This document shows, one piece after another, positions 8,412 to 17,010 of a stretch of DNA of 34,771 nt. The notes under the pieces are model-generated. The model was not told the DNA's origin and made no database searches. It was given only the letters and a program-made list of their open reading frames with translations. The stretch's first letter is position 1. Each line of letters starts with the position of its first letter. Source of the DNA: VGWB01 sp964480945 (GTDB lineage Bacteria > Bacteroidota > Ignavibacteria > UBA10030); the NCBI GenBank assembly GCA_964480945.1, contig CAYZRX010000037.1, forward strand, positions 1 through 34,771. The letters are read 5' to 3'. The translations under genes and the position numbers were made by a program.

Positions 8412-9554
8412 GTGTTTTTGCCCGTTTTCGCCTTGATTATCCTCCAGACATTGGGGGGTGCTCCGAATTCGCCCACCAATTCCTCCTCACGTCAACAGAG
8501 GATCTACACCACGCAGGACGGCACGAAATTTAGGGTCGAGTCTGTCCTTGAGAATCTCGAGATACCTTGGTCGATAGTCTTCGATCAGGCCGGAAATCTT
8601 TATTTCACCGAACGACCCGGACGTCTCCAAGTCCTCCAGAGAGGGGCGAAAACGCCACACCTCATTGCATCATTGGATGAAGTGAGACATCAGGGGGAGG
8701 GAGGGCTTACGGGGCTCGCACTCCACCCAGCTTTCGAAAAGAACGGATATATCTATCTTTCCTACACGTACAGCAATCGGAGGGGAATTGCCACCAAGGT
8801 CGTCCGTTATCGACTGAAGGACTGGGCTTTAGTGGATCGAAAGGAAATCATCAGCAACATACCCGGATCCGTTGTTCACAACGGCTGCAGGCTCAAATTC
8901 GGCCCCGATGGGGAGCTTTACGTCACGACGGGCGACGCAGCCGACCGGGAAATAGCCCAAGATCTCGGATCGCTTGGCGGAAAGATCTTGCGCCTCAATG
9001 AGGACGGATCAATTCCGGCGGATAATCCCGACCCAAATTCCTCCATCTACACACTCGGAATGCGCAATCCACAGGGACTTGACTGGCATCCCGTCTCAGG
9101 CGTTCTGTTCGAGACGGAGCACGGTCCGTCCGGCTTCGATGGGCCTGGGGGTGGGGATGAAGTCAATATTATCGAGGCGGGCAAGAACTACGGTTGGCCG
9201 ATCATCCATCATCGGGAGAAGAAAGAGGGCCTTGAATCGCCGTTTCTCGAGTACACTCCGGCGCTTGCGCCTGGTGGCGCCGTCTTCTACCACGGGAACA
9301 GATTCCCAACCTTTAAGGACAATTTCTTCTTCGGGTGTTTGAGGGGAGAACGTATCGAGAGGGTGGTTCTGACCGACCGAAGGCCATACCGGCTTCTGCG
9401 CGAGGAGGCCTTGCTCGTCGGGGATTTTCGAAGGATCAGGGATGTGACGGAAGGGCCCGACGGTTTGATCTATCTTGCCACGAGCAACCGGGATGGGAGA
9501 GCCGAGCCGCTTCCCAACGATGATCGTATCCTGCGCCTTGTGCCCGTCCGATGA
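8412..9554 (+). CDS. PQQ-dependent sugar dehydrogenase (glucose/sorbosone dehydrogenase family), secreted
   Basis: A 380-residue six-bladed propeller of the soluble aldose sugar dehydrogenase (GSDH) type. Family marks are IPWSIVFDQAGNLYFTERPG near the N terminus, VVHNGCRLKFGPDGELYVTT (His156 is the likely catalytic base), NPQGLDWHP, and a GGDEVN...GKNYGWP block. These enzymes oxidise aldoses with PQQ in the periplasm. The start is GTG at 8412 because an in-frame TGA at 8388 blocks anything longer, and GGAG at 8402-8405 provides a ribosome site. The first 16 residues are hydrophobic and could serve as a short signal peptide, although it lacks the usual positive n-region. No PQQ synthesis gene is in view. 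A hairpin follows the stop at once. Confidence 0.9.
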   Translation: MFLPVFALIILQTLGGAPNSPTNSSSRQQRIYTTQDGTKFRVESVLENLEIPWSIVFDQAGNLYFTERPGRLQVLQRGAKTPHLIASLDEVRHQGEGGLTGLALHPAFEKNGYIYLSYTYSNRRGIATKVVRYRLKDWALVDRKEIISNIPGSVVHNGCRLKFGPDGELYVTTGDAADREIAQDLGSLGGKILRLNEDGSIPADNPDPNSSIYTLGMRNPQGLDWHPVSGVLFETEHGPSGFDGPGGGDEVNIIEAGKNYGWPIIHHREKKEGLESPFLEYTPALAPGGAVFYHGNRFPTFKDNFFFGCLRGERIERVVLTDRRPYRLLREEALLVGDFRRIRDVTEGPDGLIYLATSNRDGRAEPLPNDDRILRLVPVR

Positions 9555-9560
9555 CGAGGA

Positions 9561-9581
9561 AAGAGATCGCACGGATCTCTT
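9561..9581 (+). terminator. Probable terminator after the sugar dehydrogenase
   Basis: AAGAGATC (9561-9568) and GATCTCTT (9574-9581) form an 8-bp perfect stem with a 5-base loop, 6 bases past the stop. The tail is pyrimidine-rich (TCTTCTCCC) but not a clean U-run, so efficiency is uncertain. Confidence 0.5.
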
Positions 9582-10005
9582 CTCCCGGCCGTCAGGACAT
9601 GACCCCTGGAGCTGTCGAACTCACTCCAGCGGCAAGCGGCCCGGTCTGAAGCCGATGATCGACGGCATCTCTCTTCAGTCGGCTCGATGAATGGTTTGTA
9701 TTTGGATGACCGCACCATTCCGTCAGCTTTCTCCTTCTACGAAATCCTCTCGGGCGCCAGGCGAGCTCAACGAGCTCCAGTCGAGTGTGGGAGCAGGGAT
9801 CGGTGCATCGATGTGTTGAGGAAGTCAATTTGTTCATGCCAGGGTTGTTTCAACATGTTCGATTCCGTTCGATCTGACGGTTCGTTATCTCCATACCTTT
9901 TTACTTCTTCTCTGCTTATATTAAGCACGGCCGCTCCGGGAGAGGGGTCCCGGGACGGAATCTCATTGCTATCCATCCATTGCTCCAGAAAGAGATTCCA
10001 CGACA
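9582..10005. other. Intergenic region upstream of the amylase cluster
   Basis: No gene is supported in these 420 bases. Both strands are broken by stops, and the longest frames lack ribosome sites. The cluster promoter should lie here, but I find no TAnnTTTG match. An AT-rich patch around 9895-9925 (TACTTCTTC...TTATATTAAG) is the likeliest place. Confidence 0.4.
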
Positions 10006-12222
10006 ATGTCTGACGAGTATCCGAAGACCGGGAAAACACTCTATCTGAATATCATCTGGCACCAGCACCAGCCGCTCTATCTCGATCCCGAGTCGGACCA
10101 GCTTCAAGGGCCCTGGGTCCGAACCCATGGGACGAAAGACTACTACGACACGGTGTCGATGCTGTTGAAGTACCCGGATGTTCACTTCACCGTCAACCTC
10201 ACTTCTTCGCTTCTCTTCCAGCTCGAAGAGTACTACGTCAAGCGACTGAAGCCGTGCGTCGACCTTCGAAGGAACCGCGTCGATGCCAAAAAGTACTTTG
10301 CGACAGTCAGGGGCAGGACGGATCCGTGGATCGACCTCGCGCTGAAACCCACGAAGGACTTTGACGCGAGGGACCTGCAATTCCTCCTCACGAACAACTG
10401 GAACGCGTTCGGCGTCAGCGAAGCCGTCATCGGCCGGTTCCCGGAATACAAGGCGGTGAGGGACAAGTTCAAGCGCGCGGGTGTCAACGGCCTGGCGGAA
10501 CAGGAACGGAGGGAGATAAAATTCTGGTTCTACCTGGCCAGTTTCGATCCGGATTTTCTGGAAGGGAAGACGAAGCTTGCCTCCGGCGCGACGATCGATT
10601 TGACGGATCTCATTACCAAGAACAACGACGGGACCTACAGTCTTGCCAAGACCGTCACGGAGGATGACTGCAACCGGATCGTGGCGGAGACGTACAAGGT
10701 TCTGGCCGCGATTATTCCCATCCACCGCAAGCTCATGTACCGTCCGTCGACGGGCAGCGGCCAGATCGAGATCATCACCACGCCATACTATCATCCCATC
10801 CTCCCGCTCATCTACGACAGCGATCTCGCGAAGCTTTGCCAGCCCAACGAGCCGATGCCGAAACGTTTCCACTTTCCGAAAGATGCCGAGGCCCAGGTCG
10901 CAAGAGCCGTGGCGTTCTATAAGGAAAAATTCGGCCTTCTGCCGAGAGGAATGTGGCCCGCGGAGGGGGCTGTGGCGTACGACGTTGTTCCTGTCTTCGC
11001 GAAGCACGGCATCGCCTGGATCGCAACCGACGAGAAGATCCTCGCTCGCTCCAGGCCGTCGAACCTGCCGAAGTTCTACCCTTACCGGGTTACGGGTGAC
11101 GGTGTGGATGATGCGGTGATTGTCGTGTTCCGGGACACCGAGCTTTCAGACAAGATCGGGTTCGTTTACCAGCACTACGGCGGAGAGGATGCGGCGGAAG
11201 ACTTCATACGAAGCGTCCTCACCTGCGTGCCGCGGGACGACGAGCCGGATAGACTTCTCACCGTTATCCTCGATGGGGAGAATGCCTGGGAGTGGTACCG
11301 GTACGACAATGACGGGAAGGAATTCCAGCACGCCCTCTACAGGAAGCTCTCAAAACTGCACCTCACGAGGCAGGTCGTGACGACGACGCTGACGGAATAT
11401 GTCCAGGGGAACTTCTCCCGGGGTGTCTCCCCTCATCGTCCGGAGTCGATGGCGCAGCTTGAATGGCTCTGGCCTGGCTCCTGGATCAATGCCAACTATG
11501 ACACGTGGATCGGCGAGGACGAGGACAATCGGGCCTGGGAGTATCTGTTGACCGCGCGGCAGGACCTCGAAGCATCCGGGCTTCCACGACCGGATGTTTC
11601 CGCCAAACCGCCGAAGAAGGGGACTCGAGCCTGGTATGCCTCAAAATCCTGGGAATCCATGTACGCAGCCGAGGGTTCGGACTGGTTCTGGTGGTACGGG
11701 ACGAGGCAAACGGCTCCTTCCGGCGACAAGCCATTTGACATCGCCTATATCACGCATCTGAACAACGTCTACCGCTTCGCGAAGTTGGCGAAGGCTAAGA
11801 TGCCGGCGCGGGACTTTCGGCCTATCATTCACGAAGCAGAAGCCCCTGCGCAGCCGGGCCAAGGGGTTATGGCGCAGAGCAGGGAGGATCTCGTAACCGT
11901 CGTCTTCCAGGTCGACTGCAGGGATATGTACGTGCGGAGGTCGATCTACATTGCGGGCAATCACGAGCTGCTCGGAAGCTGGGTCCCGAACAGGGTAAGG
12001 ATGTACGACGACGGGACGCATGGTGACACGAAAGGCGACGGCATCTGGACGCTTGAGCTGCAATTGCCGCCCGGCGTTGAGATCCAGTACAAGTACACCA
12101 ACAGCGGTGCTGAAGGGAGCTGGGATCCCGGCGAGGAACTACCCGGCGCGCACAGGACGTTCCGAATTGACGCACCGCCAGGCTCACGGCAGGTGCTTCT
12201 CGATAGATTCGGCAGGATATGA
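10006..12222 (+). CDS. Glycoside hydrolase family 57 amylase with C-terminal starch-binding domain
   Basis: This 738-residue protein shows the GH57 motifs in order. These are HQP at residues 21-23 (in WHQHQPLY), GMWPAEG with the catalytic nucleophile Glu320, and LDGENAWEW with the likely acid Asp423. Residues from about 628 to the end form a CBM20-like starch-binding domain (SIYIAGNHELLGSW and YDDGTHGDTKGDGIWTLELQ, ending in an IQYKYT strand). GH57 enzymes cleave or transfer alpha-1,4 glucans. With no signal peptide it should act in the cytoplasm on glycogen or imported dextrins. Its stop overlaps the next start (ATGA), so translation is coupled to the GH13 gene. Alpha-amylase, amylopullulanase and 4-alpha-glucanotransferase activities cannot be separated from sequence alone. 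Confidence 0.93.
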   Translation: MSDEYPKTGKTLYLNIIWHQHQPLYLDPESDQLQGPWVRTHGTKDYYDTVSMLLKYPDVHFTVNLTSSLLFQLEEYYVKRLKPCVDLRRNRVDAKKYFATVRGRTDPWIDLALKPTKDFDARDLQFLLTNNWNAFGVSEAVIGRFPEYKAVRDKFKRAGVNGLAEQERREIKFWFYLASFDPDFLEGKTKLASGATIDLTDLITKNNDGTYSLAKTVTEDDCNRIVAETYKVLAAIIPIHRKLMYRPSTGSGQIEIITTPYYHPILPLIYDSDLAKLCQPNEPMPKRFHFPKDAEAQVARAVAFYKEKFGLLPRGMWPAEGAVAYDVVPVFAKHGIAWIATDEKILARSRPSNLPKFYPYRVTGDGVDDAVIVVFRDTELSDKIGFVYQHYGGEDAAEDFIRSVLTCVPRDDEPDRLLTVILDGENAWEWYRYDNDGKEFQHALYRKLSKLHLTRQVVTTTLTEYVQGNFSRGVSPHRPESMAQLEWLWPGSWINANYDTWIGEDEDNRAWEYLLTARQDLEASGLPRPDVSAKPPKKGTRAWYASKSWESMYAAEGSDWFWWYGTRQTAPSGDKPFDIAYITHLNNVYRFAKLAKAKMPARDFRPIIHEAEAPAQPGQGVMAQSREDLVTVVFQVDCRDMYVRRSIYIAGNHELLGSWVPNRVRMYDDGTHGDTKGDGIWTLELQLPPGVEIQYKYTNSGAEGSWDPGEELPGAHRTFRIDAPPGSRQVLLDRFGRI

Positions 12223-14171
12223 ACCTGATGACTCCTTCGAGAGGTGAGGCACCCATTGCTGTGACCTGGCTCGAGACTCAGAAGCGCACGAGTCTTCGCT
12301 CCTCGCGGTTGGTGCGCGGGACGAGAAAGAGGGCCGGCTTGAGGTGGGATTGCGTTCAATGCTTCCTAACGGTATTTGCGGCGTGCGTTCTTGTCGCCGG
12401 TCTGGGGTGCTCGGGGAAGAAAGCTGACGAGATGTCAATGAACGGAGGCTGGCTCTTCAAGATAGACTCAACCGATCAAGGTCTCGCGGCGCGGTGGTTC
12501 GCCGAGGGCTTCGATCGGTCGGACTGGTTGCAGGTGAATGTTCCGGACCACTGGGACCGCTACAACCTGGGACCGTACCACGGAGTCGGCTGGTATGCGC
12601 GAACGTTCGAGGTTGCCGACACCTCGGGCCCCATGGCGCTCGTGTTCGCAGGGGTGGACGACGATGCCGACGTCTGGATCAACGGCATGAAGGTCGGAGC
12701 TCACGTCGGATACAGCGAGATGTTCTCCCTCGATGTCGGGCACAGCCTGCGTCGCGGGAAGAACGAGGTCGTTGTCCGCGTCAACGATCGGGGCGGTCCG
12801 GGTGGAATCTACAAGCCCGTCACGCTTGTTCCCCTCGACCGCGTGCAGGAGCTGCTCCGGTCGAAGTATGCCGACCTGAACGCACGTCCGAGCGCCCAGT
12901 GGGTGCGCGACGCCGTCATCTACGAAGTCTATCTCCGCTCGTTTTCGCCGCAGGGCAAGTTCAGATCGCTCGAGCAGCGATTGCCCGAGTTGAGGGATCT
13001 CGGCGTCACGGTGATCTGGCTGATGCCGATCCAGCCGGTCGGCGAGTTCAACCGGAAAGGAAAGCTCGGCAGCCTCTACGCCGTGCAGGACTACTACGGC
13101 GTCAACCCGCGGTTCGGTACGATGGAGGATTTCAAATCGCTCGTCCAGACGACGCACAAGCTGGGGATGAAGATCATCATCGACCTGGTTGCGAACCACA
13201 CCTCGTGGGACAGCCAGCTCATCATGGAGCACCCGGAATGGTTCACGACGAACGCGGAAGGCGCCATCGTCGCGCCGAACGTCGACTGGACCGACGTGGC
13301 GGACCTGAACTACGATTCCCACGAGCTGCGTAAGTACATGATCAGTATGATGGAGTACTGGGTGCAGAATGTCGGTATCGACGGCTTCCGGTGCGACGTC
13401 GCCGAGCTTGTGCCGACCGATTTCTGGGAGCGCGCCCGGAAGGAGCTGGACAAGATCAAGCCGGTCATGATGTTGTCGGAGGGGACTCTGCCGGAGCACC
13501 ACGTGGAGGCGTTCGACATAACATACTCCTGGGCGGTCTGTGACGCTTTTGCGAAAGTCATGAGGGGCTCGACGCCGGTCTCGATCTTCGATGACATCCT
13601 GAAGAACGAAGCAAACCAGTTCCCGAAAGGGTCGCTGCGGCTTCGGTTCAACTCGAATCATCACAAAAACGCCTGGGATGCGCCGGCCGTGACGAAGTAC
13701 ACGCCGCGAGGGGCAAAGGCCACTGCGGTCTTCACGTTCACCTATCCCGGCGTTCCGCTCATCTACAACGGGGAGGAGGTCGGGAACGACAGGAAGCTGG
13801 ACCTCTTCGACAAGGTGGAGATCGACTGGAACAAGCACCCGGATTTCCGCGAATTCTACACAAAGCTCGGCGCGCTGCATCTCGAACATCCGGCGTTGCG
13901 CGGCGGAGAATTCGTCCGCCTTGTGAACTCCGACGACCAAAAAGTGTATTCCTTCCTGCGACGGAGCGGCGGCGATCAGGTCGTCGTCATCGTCAATTTT
14001 GCCGATGGACCGAAATCCGTCGAGGTCACGCTTCCGCAGGGCAGCGTCGGCGGGCTGCAGGAATATTTCACGGGGGAGAACGCACGCCTTTCCCGGGGCA
14101 AGCTGACGCTGAGCTTGCGTCCCTTCGACTTCAAGATATTCCTTCCATCGAGGAAAGCAGAAGAGAAATGA
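12219..14171 (+). CDS. GH13 alpha-amylase family lipoprotein with N-terminal galactose-binding-like domain
   Basis: The 650-residue frame has a hydrophobic signal ending in VAGLGC (Cys64, possible lipobox). A jelly-roll domain like that of GH2 enzymes follows (about 75-205, WYARTFEV and DVWINGMKVG), then the GH13 barrel (from about 224) and a C-terminal beta domain. Catalytic regions are DLVANHTS, GFRCDVAE (nucleophile Asp393) and LSEG (acid Glu421). The fourth region reads NSNHHKNAW, with His482 where the family normally has Asp. The coupled ATG at 12219 gives an unusually long 48-residue n-region. The GTG at 12312 would give a normal signal peptide but has no clear ribosome site. The enzyme is probably exported and membrane-anchored, acting on maltodextrins alongside the GH57 gene. 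Confidence 0.92.
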   Translation: MNLMTPSRGEAPIAVTWLETQKRTSLRSSRLVRGTRKRAGLRWDCVQCFLTVFAACVLVAGLGCSGKKADEMSMNGGWLFKIDSTDQGLAARWFAEGFDRSDWLQVNVPDHWDRYNLGPYHGVGWYARTFEVADTSGPMALVFAGVDDDADVWINGMKVGAHVGYSEMFSLDVGHSLRRGKNEVVVRVNDRGGPGGIYKPVTLVPLDRVQELLRSKYADLNARPSAQWVRDAVIYEVYLRSFSPQGKFRSLEQRLPELRDLGVTVIWLMPIQPVGEFNRKGKLGSLYAVQDYYGVNPRFGTMEDFKSLVQTTHKLGMKIIIDLVANHTSWDSQLIMEHPEWFTTNAEGAIVAPNVDWTDVADLNYDSHELRKYMISMMEYWVQNVGIDGFRCDVAELVPTDFWERARKELDKIKPVMMLSEGTLPEHHVEAFDITYSWAVCDAFAKVMRGSTPVSIFDDILKNEANQFPKGSLRLRFNSNHHKNAWDAPAVTKYTPRGAKATAVFTFTYPGVPLIYNGEEVGNDRKLDLFDKVEIDWNKHPDFREFYTKLGALHLEHPALRGGEFVRLVNSDDQKVYSFLRRSGGDQVVVIVNFADGPKSVEVTLPQGSVGGLQEYFTGENARLSRGKLTLSLRPFDFKIFLPSRKAEEK

Positions 14172-14581
14172 AATTCCATACGGAGTACCTCTGGTTCAAC
14201 ACAAAGAAGCATCGGGAATACGTCAACATCACGCCGGACGTGGAGCGCATCCTGGAGAAGAGCGGTATCAAGGAGGGAATGATCCTCGTCTCGGCGATGC
14301 ATATCACCGCCTCCATCTATGTGAACGACGCCGAGCAGGGGCTGATCGGGGATATCGACGAGTGGCTGGAGAAGCTCGCGCCCTTCAACCCGAATTACCG
14401 TCACCACCGGACAGGGGAGACGAACGGCGACTCGCATCTCAAGAGCCTGTTGATGCACCACGAGGTCATCGTCCCGGTGACCGACGGGAAGCTCGACTTC
14501 GGACCCTGGCAGCAGATTTATTACGGCGAATTCGACGGCCAGCGCCGGAAACGGGTGATTGTGAAGATCATGGGGGAATAG
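14168..14581 (+). CDS. YjbQ/UPF0047 family protein
   Basis: A 137-residue protein of the YjbQ/UPF0047 family, recognised by the block GDSHLKSLLMHHEVIVPVTD followed by GKLDFGPWQQIYYGEFDG. The family folds as a compact beta-barrel-like trimer. Members can show weak thiamine-phosphate synthase activity, but the physiological role is unsettled. Its ATG overlaps the GH13 stop (ATGA), so it is the third translationally coupled gene of the alpha-glucan cluster. That placement may reflect convenience, since no thiamine genes are nearby. Confidence 0.92.
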   Translation: MKFHTEYLWFNTKKHREYVNITPDVERILEKSGIKEGMILVSAMHITASIYVNDAEQGLIGDIDEWLEKLAPFNPNYRHHRTGETNGDSHLKSLLMHHEVIVPVTDGKLDFGPWQQIYYGEFDGQRRKRVIVKIMGE

Positions 14582-14617
14582 GGGGGGGACGGGAGCGGAG
14601 AGACAAAACAACCATCA

Positions 14618-14665
14618 GTCATCCTGAGCGAAGTCTGCGCCAGAGGCGCATCAGCCTATGGCTGA
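14618..14665 (-). repeat. Family D double-hairpin element, copy 1
   Basis: Two perfect 15-bp palindromes lie back to back: TGCGCCAGAGGCGCA at 14636-14650 and TCAGCCTATGGCTGA at 14651-14665. They adjoin GTCATCCTGAGCGAAGTC (14618-14635). Read on the minus strand, this 48-bp unit matches 26792-26839 at 40 of 48 positions, with one compensatory pair change in the second stem. It sits 36 bases past the YjbQ stop. Confidence 0.75.
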
Positions 14666-14810
14666 GAAGGATGCTAGGAGATGGGAAATGGGTGATGAAA
14701 GAGTGAAAGTGGATGGCGGCGGTGAAACCATGGATGGAAATGTTGGAGTAACGGAATAATGTCCGGCAGCCGGCCGCTGACTGCTGAAAGCTGATTGTTC
14801 ATCGCGAAAC

Positions 14811-15737
14811 ATGCGCCTTCGATACGTTCTCGAATACATCCTTTTCCAGACGATGGCCGCGGTTCTCCATCTGCTGCCGCTCCGGATCGTGCAAGGCATT
14901 GGAGCCTCGCTCGGCACAGGCGCGTACTCCTTGTGGGGACGCCGCCGAGGCGTGGCGCTGGACAACCTGTCGAAGGCTTTTCCGGAGAAATCGAGCAAGG
15001 AGCTTGAAAGCATTGCGAGGGGCGCCTTCCGCAACATCGGGATCTCTCTGCTGGAGCTTGTCTGGTTCTCCCGAATAACCCCCGATAGGATTCGGAGCCT
15101 GGTGCGTTTCGACAAGCCGGACCTGATAAAAGAGCGTTACGCGGAGGGGAACGGCCTTCTCCTGTTCACCGCGCACTTCGGCAACTGGGAGCTGCTCGCG
15201 CAGAGCGTGAAGACGAACCTGGGCATCCCCGTGCACATTATCGTGAAGACTCAGTCGAATCCGCTCGTCGATAAGAAAATCAACCGGCGGCGGACGAAGT
15301 TCGGCAACTGGGTGATACCGATGGAGACATCGCTCAGGGAGGTCCTGAAGGCGTTGCGCGCCGGTGGAGCAGTCGGCATCGTTGCCGACCAGGCCGCGCC
15401 GCGTGAGAACGTCGCCATTGAGTTCTTCGGCCGAAAGGTTCCCACCCATCAAGGCCCCGCCGTGCTGAGCCTCAAGGTGGGATCACCGCTCGTTGCCCTC
15501 TTCTCCGTGCGCCAATCCGATGGAAGCTATGAGGTGCGCGTTCGAGAGATTCCGACGCGGGACCTCGGAGGTTACACGCCGGAGAACGTCGTTGAGTTGA
15601 CGAAGCGGCACACGAAGCTGACGGAGGAGTTCATCCGCGAGCACCCCGATCACTGGATGTGGATGCACAAGCGATGGAAGCACGTCCCGGCCGACGAAGA
15701 ACTGCACCTGCCTGTCGAGGAGCATGAAGAGGATTGA
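14811..15737 (+). CDS. LpxL/HtrB-family lipid A biosynthesis acyltransferase
   Basis: A 308-residue member of the lysophospholipid/lipid A acyltransferase family, which transfers an acyl chain to a lipid A precursor at the inner membrane. The catalytic HX4E motif is HFGNWE (His122, Glu127). Further family marks are the N-terminal hydrophobic segment, the GVALDNL-KAFPEKS region, ADQAAPRENVAIEFFGR and the C-terminal HPDHWMWMHKRWKH. The length is normal. The gene overlaps the next by 14 bases, and the partner is an LPS-type glycosyltransferase, which supports a role in outer-membrane lipopolysaccharide. The acyl donor and position cannot be told. Confidence 0.93.
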   Translation: MRLRYVLEYILFQTMAAVLHLLPLRIVQGIGASLGTGAYSLWGRRRGVALDNLSKAFPEKSSKELESIARGAFRNIGISLLELVWFSRITPDRIRSLVRFDKPDLIKERYAEGNGLLLFTAHFGNWELLAQSVKTNLGIPVHIIVKTQSNPLVDKKINRRRTKFGNWVIPMETSLREVLKALRAGGAVGIVADQAAPRENVAIEFFGRKVPTHQGPAVLSLKVGSPLVALFSVRQSDGSYEVRVREIPTRDLGGYTPENVVELTKRHTKLTEEFIREHPDHWMWMHKRWKHVPADEELHLPVEEHEED

Positions 15738-16785
15738 GAAGATACTGATCGTTCAGACTGCCTTCATCGGGGATGCAATTCTGACGCTTCCGCTGGTGCA
15801 GGTGGTGAAGCGCCTCTTCCCGGCTGCGCCGGTCGATGTCGTCGTCGCGCCGCGCACGAAGGATCTTTTCGCCAATCATCCCGACATCCGGCAGGTGGTC
15901 GTTTATGACAAGCGCGGCGTTGACCGGGGTCTCGGCGGTCTCTTGAGGATGAAGCGGAGGTTGAGCGGGCAGAACTACAGTGTCGCTCTCGTTCCCCACC
16001 GATCGCTCCGGAGCGCCTTGCTCGTGTGGCTCCTGCGGGTCCCGCACCGGATCGGGTTCGACAAGAGCGCTGGAAAATTCCTGCTCTCGCAGACGGTGAA
16101 GTACCGTCGCGAGGTTCATGAAATCGAGCGCAATCTCTCCTTGCTGCGGGCGATGGGGATCGCGCTCTCCCAAACGGAGCTCCCCTGCCTCTATCCTTCG
16201 GCTCGGGACCGCCAAAGGGTGGAGAAGCTGCTCTTCGAATACGAAGTCGGCCGCCCCGACAATCTCATCGCCATCGCGCCGGGCACGATCTGGAATACGA
16301 AGCGGTGGCTCAAGGAGCGGTACGCTTCGCTCGCCGTAAGGTTCGATGACGGGGGATTCGAAGTCGTCCTCATCGGCGGCAAGGAGGACGCGGCGCTGTG
16401 CGACGAGATCCAGAAGCTGAGCGGCTCCTCGAAAGTGTACAACACCGCCGGCAAGCTCACGCTCCTGCAGTCGGCCGAGCTGGTCCGCCGCTCCAAAGCG
16501 CTGGTTACGAACGACAGCGCGCCGATGCACATCGGCGTGGCGATGGAGACCCCCGTTGTCGCGATCTTCGGAGCGACGGTGCCCGCGTTCGGGTTCGGAC
16601 CCGTCGGCCGCCATGACGCCGTTGTGGAGACACGAGACCTGAAGTGCCGTCCCTGCTCCATCCACGGCGGGGACAAGTGCCCGATCAAGACATTCGATTG
16701 TATGAACGATATCACGTACGAACGTGTTTTCGAGACGGTGATGCTCGTGCTGCACAAGGCGCACGAGTCCTCGGTGAAGCGGTAG
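15724..16785 (+). CDS. Glycosyltransferase family 9, ADP-heptose:LPS heptosyltransferase-like
   Basis: This 353-residue GT9 protein has the family features. An N-terminal IEKILIVQTAFIGDAILTLP sits in the first Rossmann-like domain. APGTIWNTKRWLKERYASLA and the late NDSAPMHIGVAMETPVVAIF are donor-binding elements. The C-terminal part has Cys residues (CRPCSIHGGDKCP) typical of RfaF/WaaF relatives. It should add a heptose or similar sugar to the LPS inner core on the cytoplasmic face. It overlaps the acyltransferase gene by 14 bases, consistent with coupled translation. The exact acceptor is not deducible, so I give no symbol. Confidence 0.92.
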   Translation: MKRIEKILIVQTAFIGDAILTLPLVQVVKRLFPAAPVDVVVAPRTKDLFANHPDIRQVVVYDKRGVDRGLGGLLRMKRRLSGQNYSVALVPHRSLRSALLVWLLRVPHRIGFDKSAGKFLLSQTVKYRREVHEIERNLSLLRAMGIALSQTELPCLYPSARDRQRVEKLLFEYEVGRPDNLIAIAPGTIWNTKRWLKERYASLAVRFDDGGFEVVLIGGKEDAALCDEIQKLSGSSKVYNTAGKLTLLQSAELVRRSKALVTNDSAPMHIGVAMETPVVAIFGATVPAFGFGPVGRHDAVVETRDLKCRPCSIHGGDKCPIKTFDCMNDITYERVFETVMLVLHKAHESSVKR

Positions 16786-16814
16786 CCTGTTAGCTGTGAC
16801 TTATGGTTGATTAT

Positions 16815-16837
16815 CCCCTCCCCCTAGACGGGGGAGG
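16815..16837. repeat. G/C-rich hairpin 3' of the GT9 gene
   Basis: CCTCCCCC (16817-16824) pairs with GGGGGAGG (16830-16837) around TAGAC, 31 bases past the stop. There is no U-run. Similar C-run/G-run hairpins occur at 19745-19763 and 26914-26933. The stretch 16838-16915 adds weaker CCCTCCC/GGGAGGG repeats. Confidence 0.6.
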
Positions 16838-17010
16838 CTGGGAGAGGGTGAAGCATGACGAAAGCTCTGTTGGGCCTCACCCTCCCCTCAGTTCCCTCCC
16901 GTCAAGGGATGGGAGGTAAGAACGCACGGAGCCGGAGAGACCGGCAATCGGACGAGCGATTCCTCATACGACTCAATTGGATTAGACACACAGCCAGATA
17001 AACGGAGACT

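Noticed and set aside
9916..11007. 363-codon open frame on the minus strand
   Set aside because: It is antisense to the GH57 gene, whose catalytic motifs clearly mark the coding strand.
12468..13940. 490-codon open frame on the minus strand
   Set aside because: It lies fully within the GH13 gene, antisense. Its Asp/Val/His/Arg-rich composition is the usual shadow of a GC-rich gene.
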